Assembly: GCA_043101835.1 (NCBI GenBank)
Contig: JBICHM010000252.1
Coordinates: forward strand, 1-27,665
Reading direction: 5' to 3'
Source of the DNA: JBICHM01 sp043101835
GTDB lineage: Bacteria; Planctomycetota; Phycisphaerae; Phycisphaerales; UBA1924
Length of the DNA stretch: 27,665 nucleotides
In this document: one piece after another, positions 8,901-14,895 of the stretch
Layout: each line of letters starts with the position of its first letter
How positions within the stretch are numbered: position 1 is the first letter of the stretch
Notes under the pieces: generated by a model
The model's database searches: none
The model's input: only the letters and a program-made list of their open reading frames with translations
What the model was told of the DNA's origin: nothing
Made by a program: the position numbers and the translations under genes

Positions 8901-9527
8901 GTAGCTATCAGCGCTGAGATCCCCTTGCACTGCGAGGATGGCGAGTTGATCGACATGTTCAACGAAGCTCTCTTGATCTCGACCGGCGATCGCTGCGGTC
9001 GCCCGGCTCTCGGTCTGGATGAGTTGCCAGATCAGCTGGCGCTGTGCATCCGAAGCCGCGAGTACCTTGGTGACGCGATCGACGGTTCTCGCCGCTTCAA
9101 CGATCTCGAACCATTCTCCAGCGTCAGGCCCGTTGGTGTTCCAACGCGGCCCTTGACCATGGCGCCCCTGATGCGCACGCCGTATCGCGTGCACTTCGCG
9201 TGCGACTTCAAGCGCTTGCGCAAGCGCCTCATCCTGCTCCTCACGCGTCGGCGCCGTCAGTCCGGTTTCCTCCAGCTCCGCGATTCGCGCCTCCAACTCC
9301 GCCACCTCCGCCGCGACATCCTGCGGCAGCGTCGGACGCTCGATGTCCAGCGGGCGCAGCTCCGGCGGCAGATCCTCAGGATCCGGTTCCCACTCGGGCA
9401 GGTCGAGCTCGAAGGACTCGGCTTCGGCGGGCGTCGGGGCGTGTGCCGACGGCGTCTGGGCATTTGCCGGCGCTCCGACAAGCACACTGAGCGCGAGGAC
9501 GATGACGGAAGGGGCACATTGCGGCAT
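5982..9527 (-). CDS. exported TPR-CHAT (caspase-like) protein, first gene of the island operon
   Basis: The 1181-residue start at 9527 is chosen over an in-frame ATG 43 codons upstream, because it has GAGGAG at good spacing and opens directly with a signal peptide (MPQCAPSVIVLALSVLVG, cleavage near ANA-Q). The leader LPEWEPDPEDLPPELRPLD matches the paralogue at 458-4237. Residues about 190-740 are divergent helical/TPR repeats, much less regular than in the paralogue. The CHAT domain fills the C-terminus, with His983 in LATHG and Cys1037 in SACDTG, so the candidate dyad is intact. It has no PDZ insertion. The stop overlaps the kinase ATG. The central part (about 7330-9130) is visibly lower in GC than both ends. 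Substrate unknown; an envelope role is inferred from the signal peptide. Confidence 0.9.
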   Translation of the reverse strand: MPQCAPSVIVLALSVLVGAPANAQTPSAHAPTPAEAESFELDLPEWEPDPEDLPPELRPLDIERPTLPQDVAAEVAELEARIAELEETGLTAPTREEQDEALAQALEVAREVHAIRRAHQGRHGQGPRWNTNGPDAGEWFEIVEAARTVDRVTKVLAASDAQRQLIWQLIQTESRATAAIAGRDQESFVEHVDQLAILAVQGDLSADSYLKRPLSSHQAAAISIQGGLITVRPQLDRLLDATVDRLGTDHPSTASTVYNTGAAFVRQGDPFLGASYIRQAAVSFQRLRGMSDLNTVVVTMVYGGALAESGDPYTGGVCTRYALYSLRDLVGLRHPFTVDAAHNLAAVMLEADRPAEAEPYARFALQSRRAMYGEDHHLYFEAVATYSRMLFQMGQQNAGVQYARAGFESALESLGEEHRAVLALQSMLGVFLDEVGRSRDALPLLEDLFETRSRRLGPENPRTLFAANNMAAASVSAETDAVDVDRLALVVETISRVMGSDHPLAMSIQESFCRSLVQLDRTDEAIDLLADILARAERVYGPNHRLTIQAGYNYGSALAELGLIRIAVDRLTQALAVAEVMRAESGEASERAGRSQQLRIQSIATELALVRMARGDSSGAMNAIEQGRSRAALDLFARGDFGRPESGGDSSENETFRERYREARARVDAARQDELSAQSRVEAIRAFTDALRENQGLRERQAIPMQDELDGALDHLRATQQRMVEASAEMYAVLRQVAPIGDPMQVAQVQSLLDDGETVVQFIWSDHDVAAIIVSSRDVRAVRIAADRVQVDGLRSVIELLRAAVQRRGSPAVADAAVANAQDALLVPQLVDALAGAQRIITIPDGPLHRVPMELLLPDATIAYAPSATIAMRPRLASPAGGAAAGALVLGAPIFDGKAEGAREQVAFLDRAVDLQQAGASSMEQVLLYGGTLPPLPGTRREAEAIGALLPGATLLVGEAATAPNLRAAAMASPPRFLHLATHGMMGSVRRPYEASLALTQPDEPTLEDIGFLTLEEVMGEWLGALRGCELVTLSACDTGLGVAQGDTVMSLPLGFLAAGADSVLASLWKVDDLATALLMARFYANWLGETESAREIDGRHFDAGEPMPKLAALREAQSWLRALTAPERDRLVGADPDAIAQESSRGPSARRGRVVASNANDHPYAHPYYWAAFVLYGSAE

Positions 9528-9672
9528 GGTTGCTCCTCTGCTTTCGAAGGCTCGCGCGCAATTCGAGAGGTTGGTCAGCGTACGGGGGGCGTCGCGGATC
9601 CCGAGGGCGTTTCTCCCGTGCATCGCCGGTGGCGCCGCGCATCGACAGCGCACCACCGGCCCGCCGACGCCA

Positions 9673-9699
9673 GACTTTCACGCCCGCAACGTGTTTTCC
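9673..9699 (-). promoter_or_regulatory. candidate ECF-type promoter for the leftward operon
   Basis: On the minus strand GGAAAAC (9699-9693) is followed after 17 bases by GTC (9675-9673). The general ECF pattern is GGAAC, 16-17 bases, CGTC. It would start transcription roughly 140 bases before the CHAT gene. The motif is short and the promoter preference of this sigma group is not known to me, so this is tentative. Confidence 0.25.
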
Positions 9700-9816
9700 C
9701 AGGGATTCCACCTGCTCTCGAGACCTCGTGATCGATTCCAGGGCGAGGCACGGCGCGGCGGACGCGCCGGCGCCGATAGACTCCCCTGAAGCCAAGCGCA
9801 AGGCGATGGCCGCGGC

Positions 9817-9843
9817 GGAAACCCGAATGTGGGCGTCGGCGTC
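9817..9843 (+). promoter_or_regulatory. candidate ECF-type promoter for the sigma factor gene
   Basis: GGAAAC (9817-9822), a 17-base spacer and CGTC (9840-9843) match the general ECF promoter pattern and lie just before the GTG start at 9859. It would give a very short leader. Tentative; it would fit positive autoregulation. Confidence 0.25.
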
Positions 9844-9858
9844 GCCGGCGGATGAGGC

Positions 9859-10416
9859 GTGGACGACGGTTCGATCACCCGACTGTTGCAGGATGTGAAC
9901 ACCGGCGCGCCGGGCGCGGGCGACCGGCTCTTCGACCGCGTCTACGCGGAACTCCGAGCGATGGCTCGTGCCCGCCTCGCGCACGAGCGACGCGACGCCG
10001 CGGACGGCGGGACAACCGACATGGTCCACGACGCGTACGACCGCCTGGAGGGGGAGGCCCTCGAGAATCGCCGCCACCTCTTCTTCGTGTATGCGAGGGC
10101 GATGCGTCAGATCCTGGTGGAGCGGGCGCGGCGGAACAACGCCCTCAAGCGGGGCGGCGGACGCCATCGCATCTCGCTGACGCTCGCCGAGCCAGTCGGC
10201 GCAACAGCGCCCCGTCAGATTGACGCGCTCACCGTGGACGACCTCCTCGAGCGCCTCCGCTCGACCTCCGGCCGCGAGGCGCAGGTCGTCGAACTCCGGT
10301 TCTTCGGCGGTCTCTCCGACGCGGATATCGGCGCGATCCTCGGTGTCTCGGACCGGACAGTGCGCAACGACTGGTCGAGCGCCCGCGAGCGCCTGGCGAG
10401 TTGGCTCGACGATTAG
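9859..10416 (+). CDS. ECF-family RNA polymerase sigma factor (planctomycete PF07638 type)
   Basis: A 185-residue protein of normal length for this group. Region 2 lies around 20-100 (LFDRVYAELRAMARARL, then RRHLFFVYARAMRQILVERAR and KRGGG, hallmarks of the PF07638 set). Region 4 lies around 130-182 (REAQVVELRFFGGLSDADIG, then VSDRTVRNDWSSARERL as the DNA-reading helix). The start is GTG; no in-frame ATG suits the family length better, and only GATGAGG lies just before it as a weak ribosome site. No anti-sigma gene is adjacent. In planctomycetes this class is commonly next to Ser/Thr kinases, and kinase control of ECF sigma factors is known elsewhere, so regulation by the divergent kinase is the likely arrangement (inference). 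Confidence 0.92.
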   Translation: MDDGSITRLLQDVNTGAPGAGDRLFDRVYAELRAMARARLAHERRDAADGGTTDMVHDAYDRLEGEALENRRHLFFVYARAMRQILVERARRNNALKRGGGRHRISLTLAEPVGATAPRQIDALTVDDLLERLRSTSGREAQVVELRFFGGLSDADIGAILGVSDRTVRNDWSSARERLASWLDD

Positions 10417-10442
10417 CAGACACCGGCGGGCACACGACCAAA

Positions 10443-10556
10443 TCATCGTGTCGCCCGGACGATCGTCGCGATGGCGGCTTGGACCTCCGGCGGGAGCGCG
10501 GGCCAGGCGTCTGCCAACTCCGACAATCCGGAGTCATCTTGCGGCCCGCCCTCCGG
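10443..10556 (-). pseudogene. possible remnant of a tyrosine-integrase C-terminal tail
   Basis: The minus-strand frame crosses the right direct repeat and ends LSELADAWPALPPEV...AAIATIVRATR-stop at 10443. From memory, planctomycete site-specific integrases often end in such a tail (pattern L..[IV]..AWP.LP..[IV]..[AG]I..[MI]V), encoded next to the tRNA-derived att sequence. No upstream integrase body (catalytic Arg/His/Tyr regions) can be found to the right, where rightward lipoprotein genes begin. It is therefore at most a fragment. The match is short and could be coincidental. Confidence 0.4.
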
Positions 10557-10622
10557 AGTTGCGCCCTTTGGGGTTTCCCGCACACGCCCGCGCCTGATTG
10601 CGCGGGCGTGCTTTGGTGGTGC
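10557..10622 (+). repeat. right copy of the 66-bp direct repeat (candidate attR)
   Basis: An ungapped match to 339-404 with 8 mismatches. It opens with AGTTGCGCCC, identical to bases 339-348 of tRNA-Val, but no tRNA can be folded upstream of it. It thus carries a detached tRNA 3' end plus terminator hairpin, as expected at the far junction of an element inserted into the tRNA. Confidence 0.7.
10583..10613 (+). terminator. hairpin terminator copy downstream of the sigma factor gene
   Basis: A perfect 10-bp stem CACGCCCGCG (10583-10592) / CGCGGGCGTG (10601-10610), with an 8-base loop and then CTTT. It is a copy of the tRNA-Val terminator and could end the sigma factor transcript. The T-run is short. 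Confidence 0.45.
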
Positions 10623-10790
10623 GCTTGGGGTGGGTTCTTCTCTGTTCCACTGGAGGCAAGTCCGGGGTTTGTGCAAGTCCACCCCGCGCGGGGATGGAGG
10701 GGCGTCCACTGGCGGGGTATCAGCGGGGGTCGGCACGCGCGGCGGCGTTGCTGCAATGGGCCGATGGCGTCACAGACAGGAGACCTCCGG

Positions 10791-11729
10791 ATGCCCCGTC
10801 AGACACTCCTTGCAGGCTTCACCGTTGCAGCCGCGCTGCTCGGCGGCACGGGATGCGCATCGGACTTCAGCCTGATCCGCGCGCACGAGCGGTCGGAGCA
10901 GAAGGCCGGCGAGCGCGTGGCGGTGATCATCGGCCCGGAGACAGACCGCACCGGCGAGGTCGCGATCGGCGCCGTCGCGGCGGCTGCGATCCCCGTGCTG
11001 ATCGACTATGGCGTGAAGCTGGTTGAGAAGGAGATCAAGCGCGAAGCGGCGCGCTACACAGCGCAGTACAGCGCATTTGGCGTGAGTGATGCGTTCTACA
11101 AGCCGAGTGACGCTGTGGACCGCGGCAAATCGCTCTACACCGGCCCGACGCCGACAGTGCATTTTGAAAGCGTTGTCGTGCAGCGTGAGGTGATGATCGG
11201 GGAGGGCGACGCCGCGCGGAGCGAGACTGCGCTGCGCCTCCAACTCGACCGGATCGCGTCGAGCGATGGCATGTTCTTTCGGCTGGCGCCTTCGACGATC
11301 GAGATCCCCTACTCGAAGTGCAAGCTTCGGAGCGGCGATGACGATGTGGATATCGAGGTGCGCCTGACGATCGACGCCTACTGGATCGACGAAAAAGGGG
11401 CGGCGCAGGTGAAGTCGTTCGCGCTTGCGCCGGTCATCGTCCCCGGTGTCCCTGTTGGGCCGGCGTCCGAATGGACTGAATCGGAGCAGGTGGCGGTGAA
11501 TGCGCACCTCGCGCGAACCCCGACGACGTGGATCCCGATGATTCCGCGAAGCGTGATCGACAAGGACAACGACAAGTATGGTCTCGGCACGTTCGTCGTC
11601 CGCGCTGAAATCAAGGAGTTCGATGACTTTGGGAAGCGCGTGACGGCTGTCGGCGATGTCGTGGCGGAAAACCGCGATGACTGGGTCAAGCAACTCACGA
11701 AAGCGATTCTTGGAGAAGACGAGTCATGA
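10791..11729 (+). CDS. putative lipoprotein of unknown function
   Basis: 312 residues. I chose the ATG at 10791 because AGGAGA lies about 8 bases upstream and the protein then opens with a lipoprotein-type signal (MPRQTLLAGFTVAAALLGGTGC, candidate Cys22; the residue at -3 is Gly, so the lipobox is imperfect). A short hydrophobic stretch (GAVAAAAIPVLIDYGVKLV, about 53-71) is followed by mixed beta-rich sequence with no motif I recognise. An extension to an upstream in-frame start would run through the repeat and lose the signal peptide. The stop overlaps the start of the serine protease gene as ATGA, so the two are co-translated and probably act together in the envelope. No function can be assigned. 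Confidence 0.8.
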   Translation: MPRQTLLAGFTVAAALLGGTGCASDFSLIRAHERSEQKAGERVAVIIGPETDRTGEVAIGAVAAAAIPVLIDYGVKLVEKEIKREAARYTAQYSAFGVSDAFYKPSDAVDRGKSLYTGPTPTVHFESVVVQREVMIGEGDAARSETALRLQLDRIASSDGMFFRLAPSTIEIPYSKCKLRSGDDDVDIEVRLTIDAYWIDEKGAAQVKSFALAPVIVPGVPVGPASEWTESEQVAVNAHLARTPTTWIPMIPRSVIDKDNDKYGLGTFVVRAEIKEFDDFGKRVTAVGDVVAENRDDWVKQLTKAILGEDES

Positions 11730-12781
11730 GACGGCGCTGTCGCATGATCGCGAGCATGCCGATCGCCATCGGCTGGTCCCTGAGCGGCATCGGCGCGTGC
11801 GCCGCGGGGCTTCCCGGTGAAGGCGCCACGCAACGTGAGGCGCAGCGAGAGTCGCTCCGCACGTTCATTCGCGACCAGGACCCGCGCACACCTGAGGATG
11901 CGATCGAGATCTGGCGGCAGGTGAATGCGGTCACGGAGTTCCGCGACGAGGCTCGCGATCAGCAGGTCGTCGATCGCGCCTGGGGCGCAGAAGAGAAGCG
12001 CAACCTGCTCTCGATGCTCAAGGAGTTCGTGCAGGGCGGCCAGGCCGACCTCATCGGCGATTTCGATGCACTCGACGAATGGCCTGATTGCGTGGCGGTG
12101 GGCGCGGGCGATGACTGGTGGGGCAGCGGCGTGCTGGTTGCGTCAAACGTCGTCGTCACCGCGGCGCACAACCGGGTAAAGCCTCGCGAGGAGACGCTCC
12201 TGCAGCATGTCTTCTTCGGGCCGGATGTTCGGAAACCGGGCACGCGGGTGGCGATCGTTGGTCAGCCCCACCTCTACCCGAACCCCGCCGGCCCTGCGGC
12301 GACCGTTCCGGATCTCGCGGTGTTGATCCTCGCCGAGCCGGCGCCGCAGCATGTCGAGCCGCGCGCGTTCGCCGCCCCGAATGCGCTCGATGACCCGCGT
12401 GTGCATGCGGTGAAAGTGGTCGGATACGGCGGCGACAGCCCGGCGAGCGGCGTGACGAATGCGGGGAAACGCCGAAGGTCGGATGTGCCGCTGCACCAGC
12501 GGCTCTGCACCGCCGGAGACCTGCGGACGCTTGATTGCTATTCGTCCTTCGAGTTCGTCGCGGGGCGGAAGTTCCTGAATCGTGGCGTGTGCCCGGGGGA
12601 TAGTGGCGGGCCCGCCTATGTGCGTGATCCGGAGACGGACGAGTGGTCGCTGGCGGGAATCACACGCCGGACCACTGGTCCGGGCACTCGCGCATGCGGC
12701 GATCTCTCGGTGCATATTCGTCTCGACACCGAGGACTTCATGCAATGGATTCGCGCGATTCCGGGCGGAACGTGGCCGTAG
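11726..12781 (+). CDS. trypsin-like (S1 family) serine protease, probable lipoprotein
   Basis: 351 residues. The N-terminus has Arg residues, a hydrophobic run and the lipobox IGAC (candidate Cys25), which suggests lipid anchoring after export. The chymotrypsin-fold triad is readable: His148 in VVTAAHN, Asp196 in VPDLAVLIL, and Ser293 in CPGDSGGPAYV. Further cysteines (261, 271, 289, 324) could form disulfides. An N-terminal helical segment of about 90 residues (35-120) precedes the protease domain and is longer than in plain S1 enzymes; it may be a propeptide or partner-binding part. It is translationally coupled to the upstream unknown lipoprotein, a candidate substrate or partner. It converges on the pqiC-like gene, with only 42 bp between the stops and no clear terminator there. 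Confidence 0.9.
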   Translation: MRRRCRMIASMPIAIGWSLSGIGACAAGLPGEGATQREAQRESLRTFIRDQDPRTPEDAIEIWRQVNAVTEFRDEARDQQVVDRAWGAEEKRNLLSMLKEFVQGGQADLIGDFDALDEWPDCVAVGAGDDWWGSGVLVASNVVVTAAHNRVKPREETLLQHVFFGPDVRKPGTRVAIVGQPHLYPNPAGPAATVPDLAVLILAEPAPQHVEPRAFAAPNALDDPRVHAVKVVGYGGDSPASGVTNAGKRRRSDVPLHQRLCTAGDLRTLDCYSSFEFVAGRKFLNRGVCPGDSGGPAYVRDPETDEWSLAGITRRTTGPGTRACGDLSVHIRLDTEDFMQWIRAIPGGTWP

Positions 12782-12823
12782 GGGCGCGATCGTCACGTTG
12801 CACAGTTTGCCTGGGCCGACGCA

Positions 12824-13441
12824 TCACTTGGAGGCGGAGCGCACGGCGGTGCGCAGTGGCGGCGCCAGATCCTCGAGGATCTCGCCGAGCCCTGCGCTCC
12901 AGGCGGTGAGGATGTCGTCGGGGGCGGCGGTGGCGGCGTCGTGTGCGGCGCCGGCGGTGCGGTGCAGGAGGATCTCGCCTCGTTCGTCGACGAGCGTTGC
13001 GCGAAGCGTGATGACGGCGCGGGGTGCGCCGGGGGTGCGGACATCGGCGGAGAGGTCGGCGACCTCGATCAGCAGGCGCACGCGGGCGGCGCCGGCGGCT
13101 TCGTCAGGAACGATCGCAACGCCGCTGGAGGCGAGCGTGCGCGACACGGCGCCGGCGATGAGTTCGCCGGGGTCCGCGGCCCACTGGGCGTAGTAGGCGG
13201 GCTCGACGCCGGCGTCCGCGACCCGGTACTGGAACGAACGCGTGTCGTAGGGCGGCGCGACGACGGCGCGCGGGACCGCGAGCGCGATGGGCGTCGAAGC
13301 GGCTTCGAGCGCTGGCGCACCGGCGTCTTCCGGCGCGGGGAGCGTGTAGTAGGCCCGCTCCGGGTAGGGATGCACGAGGTTGCATCCAAGGAGGAACACG
13401 GGCGCAAGCAGCGCGGGGGCGAGGCGGCGAAACGGCGTCAT
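12824..13441 (-). CDS. pqiC: PqiC-like / ABC-type transport auxiliary lipoprotein
   Basis: 205 residues. The signal ends in the lipobox LLGC (Cys20). The body YYTLPAPEDAG..., then a mid-region SFQYRVADAGVEPAYYAQWA and LIAGAVSRTLASSG, is typical of the ABC-transport-auxiliary (PF03886) lipoproteins that sit in the outer membrane and pair with MCE-domain tunnels. Its ATG overlaps the stop of the MCE gene (ATGA), with GGGAG six bases upstream, so it is the last gene of a pqiABC-type operon. Role from family knowledge: outer-membrane docking for lipid movement between membranes. The symbol rests on operon position and family rather than close similarity. Confidence 0.85.
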   Translation of the reverse strand: MTPFRRLAPALLAPVFLLGCNLVHPYPERAYYTLPAPEDAGAPALEAASTPIALAVPRAVVAPPYDTRSFQYRVADAGVEPAYYAQWAADPGELIAGAVSRTLASSGVAIVPDEAAGAARVRLLIEVADLSADVRTPGAPRAVITLRATLVDERGEILLHRTAGAAHDAATAAPDDILTAWSAGLGEILEDLAPPLRTAVRSASK

Positions 13442-14892
13442 GGCCGGCTCCCGGGGAGGGTGCGCGAGGGCGGTCTCGAGAGGAGTTGCGAGGGGTTCGT
13501 CCGCAGGTCTTCGAGCAGGGCGCGGAGGTCGAGGGCGGCGCTGCGGAGCACGCGCACGGTGTCGGTGATGGCGTCGTCGTTGGAGGCGATGAGGGCGTCG
13601 ATGCGCTCGAGCGTGTCGGAGAGGTCGGCCATCGAGTCGATCAGGTCCGGCATGCTCGCTTCGAGCTGCGTGACGACCAGGTCGGCCTGCGCGAGGGTGC
13701 CGGCTTCGTCGAGTTCGGCGACGACCGCCTCGAGACGCGCGCTCATCGTGTTGAGACTCTCGACGGTTCGAGCGAGTTCGCCGTCGGGCTGGACGATCCA
13801 GTCGGCCTGCTCGAGCGCGCGGGTTGCGCCCTCGCTGGCGAGGCGGAGCTCGCGCATCGCGTCGGAGGTGGTGTCGATGAGCCCGGCGTTCTCGAGCGCA
13901 TCGAGCGTGCGGACGATGCGGTCGGCGAGGACGCCGAGGTCGGCGGCGCCGCTTGCGGTGTCGAGTTCGCCGAGCACATCGCTCAGGCGCTCGATGGCCA
14001 GGTGGATGGGGCCGGTGTCGCCGGCGATGCGCATGGAGGCGCGGTCGTGGGTTGCGCTGGGATCGCGATGGAGTGTGAAGACGGCGCCGTCGGCGACGGG
14101 TGCGCCCGACGATGCTTGGCCGGCGTGGAACGCCACAGCGCCGGTGAGGAGGGTGCGGAGCGAGTTGGTGTCGACGACGAGGCCGTGGTCGAGATCGAGC
14201 GCAACGTCGAGGCCGCTGAGTTCCCAGAAGAAGGAGTCGCTGTCGACGAGGTGCGCCGCGTGATCCTCGATGAAGACCTCGACGCGGATATGGGCGCCGT
14301 CGGGCGCGATGGCGACCGCGTCGACGGCGCCGACCTCGACGCCGCGGTAGAGGACGGGCGAGCCGGGGCGCACCGCGCCGACGACCTCGGCTTCGAGCGC
14401 GAGGCGGAGGCCGGGCTCCGAGGGGGGCACGGGCGGGCGCGTCGGGAGGCCGTCGAAGGTGGTGGCGCGGCTGCCGGCGCCGGGGAGGCATGCGACGTAG
14501 GGGCCGGAGATGAGGGTGTCGAGCGATGCGACGCCGCCGACGCCGATCTCGGGCTGCTGGATCCAGAACTGCGAGCCTTCGGCGGCGAGCGCGCTGGCGG
14601 AGGCTTCCAGTCGGGCGCGGAGGGTGATGACGCCGGTCGTGACATCGGCGTGGACCGCCTCGACCATGCCGACGCGGACGCCCTCGAACTTGAGGGGCGA
14701 CTTGCCGGCGACGATGCCCTCCGCGTCGTGGAACGCGATGGTGATCATGGGGCCTCGGTGGCGGATGCCGTCGTAGATCATGTATCCCACCGCGAACGCG
14801 GCGAGCACGGGCACGATCCAGACGGGGGAGATCCGGCGCGAGCGCGTGACGGTGGCCGAGGGGATCGCCTCGGATGATGACTGTTCCGTCAT
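13438..14892 (-). CDS. pqiB: PqiB-like MCE-domain lipid transport protein
   Basis: 484 residues. There is one N-terminal membrane helix (about 22-42: ISPVWIVPVLAAFAVGYMIY). The first MCE domain (about 46-137) carries KFEGVRVGMVEAV. The second (about 160-257) carries LYRGVEVGAVDAV. A long helical coiled-coil region (about 285-465) contains regular leucines. E. coli PqiB has three MCE domains; only two are seen here, so the tunnel would be shorter. The start is 3 bp after the pqiA stop, with GGGAG nine bases before the ATG. Proteins of this type form hexameric tunnels across the periplasm for lipid movement (family knowledge). Confidence 0.9.
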   Translation of the reverse strand: MTEQSSSEAIPSATVTRSRRISPVWIVPVLAAFAVGYMIYDGIRHRGPMITIAFHDAEGIVAGKSPLKFEGVRVGMVEAVHADVTTGVITLRARLEASASALAAEGSQFWIQQPEIGVGGVASLDTLISGPYVACLPGAGSRATTFDGLPTRPPVPPSEPGLRLALEAEVVGAVRPGSPVLYRGVEVGAVDAVAIAPDGAHIRVEVFIEDHAAHLVDSDSFFWELSGLDVALDLDHGLVVDTNSLRTLLTGAVAFHAGQASSGAPVADGAVFTLHRDPSATHDRASMRIAGDTGPIHLAIERLSDVLGELDTASGAADLGVLADRIVRTLDALENAGLIDTTSDAMRELRLASEGATRALEQADWIVQPDGELARTVESLNTMSARLEAVVAELDEAGTLAQADLVVTQLEASMPDLIDSMADLSDTLERIDALIASNDDAITDTVRVLRSAALDLRALLEDLRTNPSQLLSRPPSRTLPGSRP

Positions 14893-14895
14893 GAT

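Larger units (their letters stand above)
9528..9858. promoter_or_regulatory. 331-bp divergent promoter region between the CHAT/kinase operon and the sigma factor gene
   Basis: No gene is seen here. It holds an inverted repeat GCCGGTGG (9625-9632) / CCACCGGC (9653-9660), which would lie in the 5' leader of the leftward operon. It also holds two ECF-like promoter candidates, one per direction, listed separately. The arrangement allows both transcripts to be controlled together. Confidence 0.5.
10417..10790. other. 374-bp intergenic region holding the right island boundary
   Basis: No intact gene is seen. From left to right it holds an integrase-tail-like frame on the minus strand (10443-10556), the right copy of the tRNA-end repeat (10557-10622) with its hairpin, and about 165 bp of GC-rich sequence before the next start codon, in which I see no clear promoter. 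Confidence 0.6.

Noticed and set aside
9528..9656. 43-codon N-terminal extension of the second CHAT gene
   Set aside because: It would place an Arg/Cys-rich stretch before a perfect signal peptide; the start at 9527 has GAGGAG at the right distance.
458..10416. CHAT proteins considered as part of a type III-E CRISPR (Craspase) or gasdermin-type defence locus
   Set aside because: There is no cas gene, CRISPR array or gasdermin-like small protein in the window, and both CHAT proteins have signal peptides, unlike those cytoplasmic systems.
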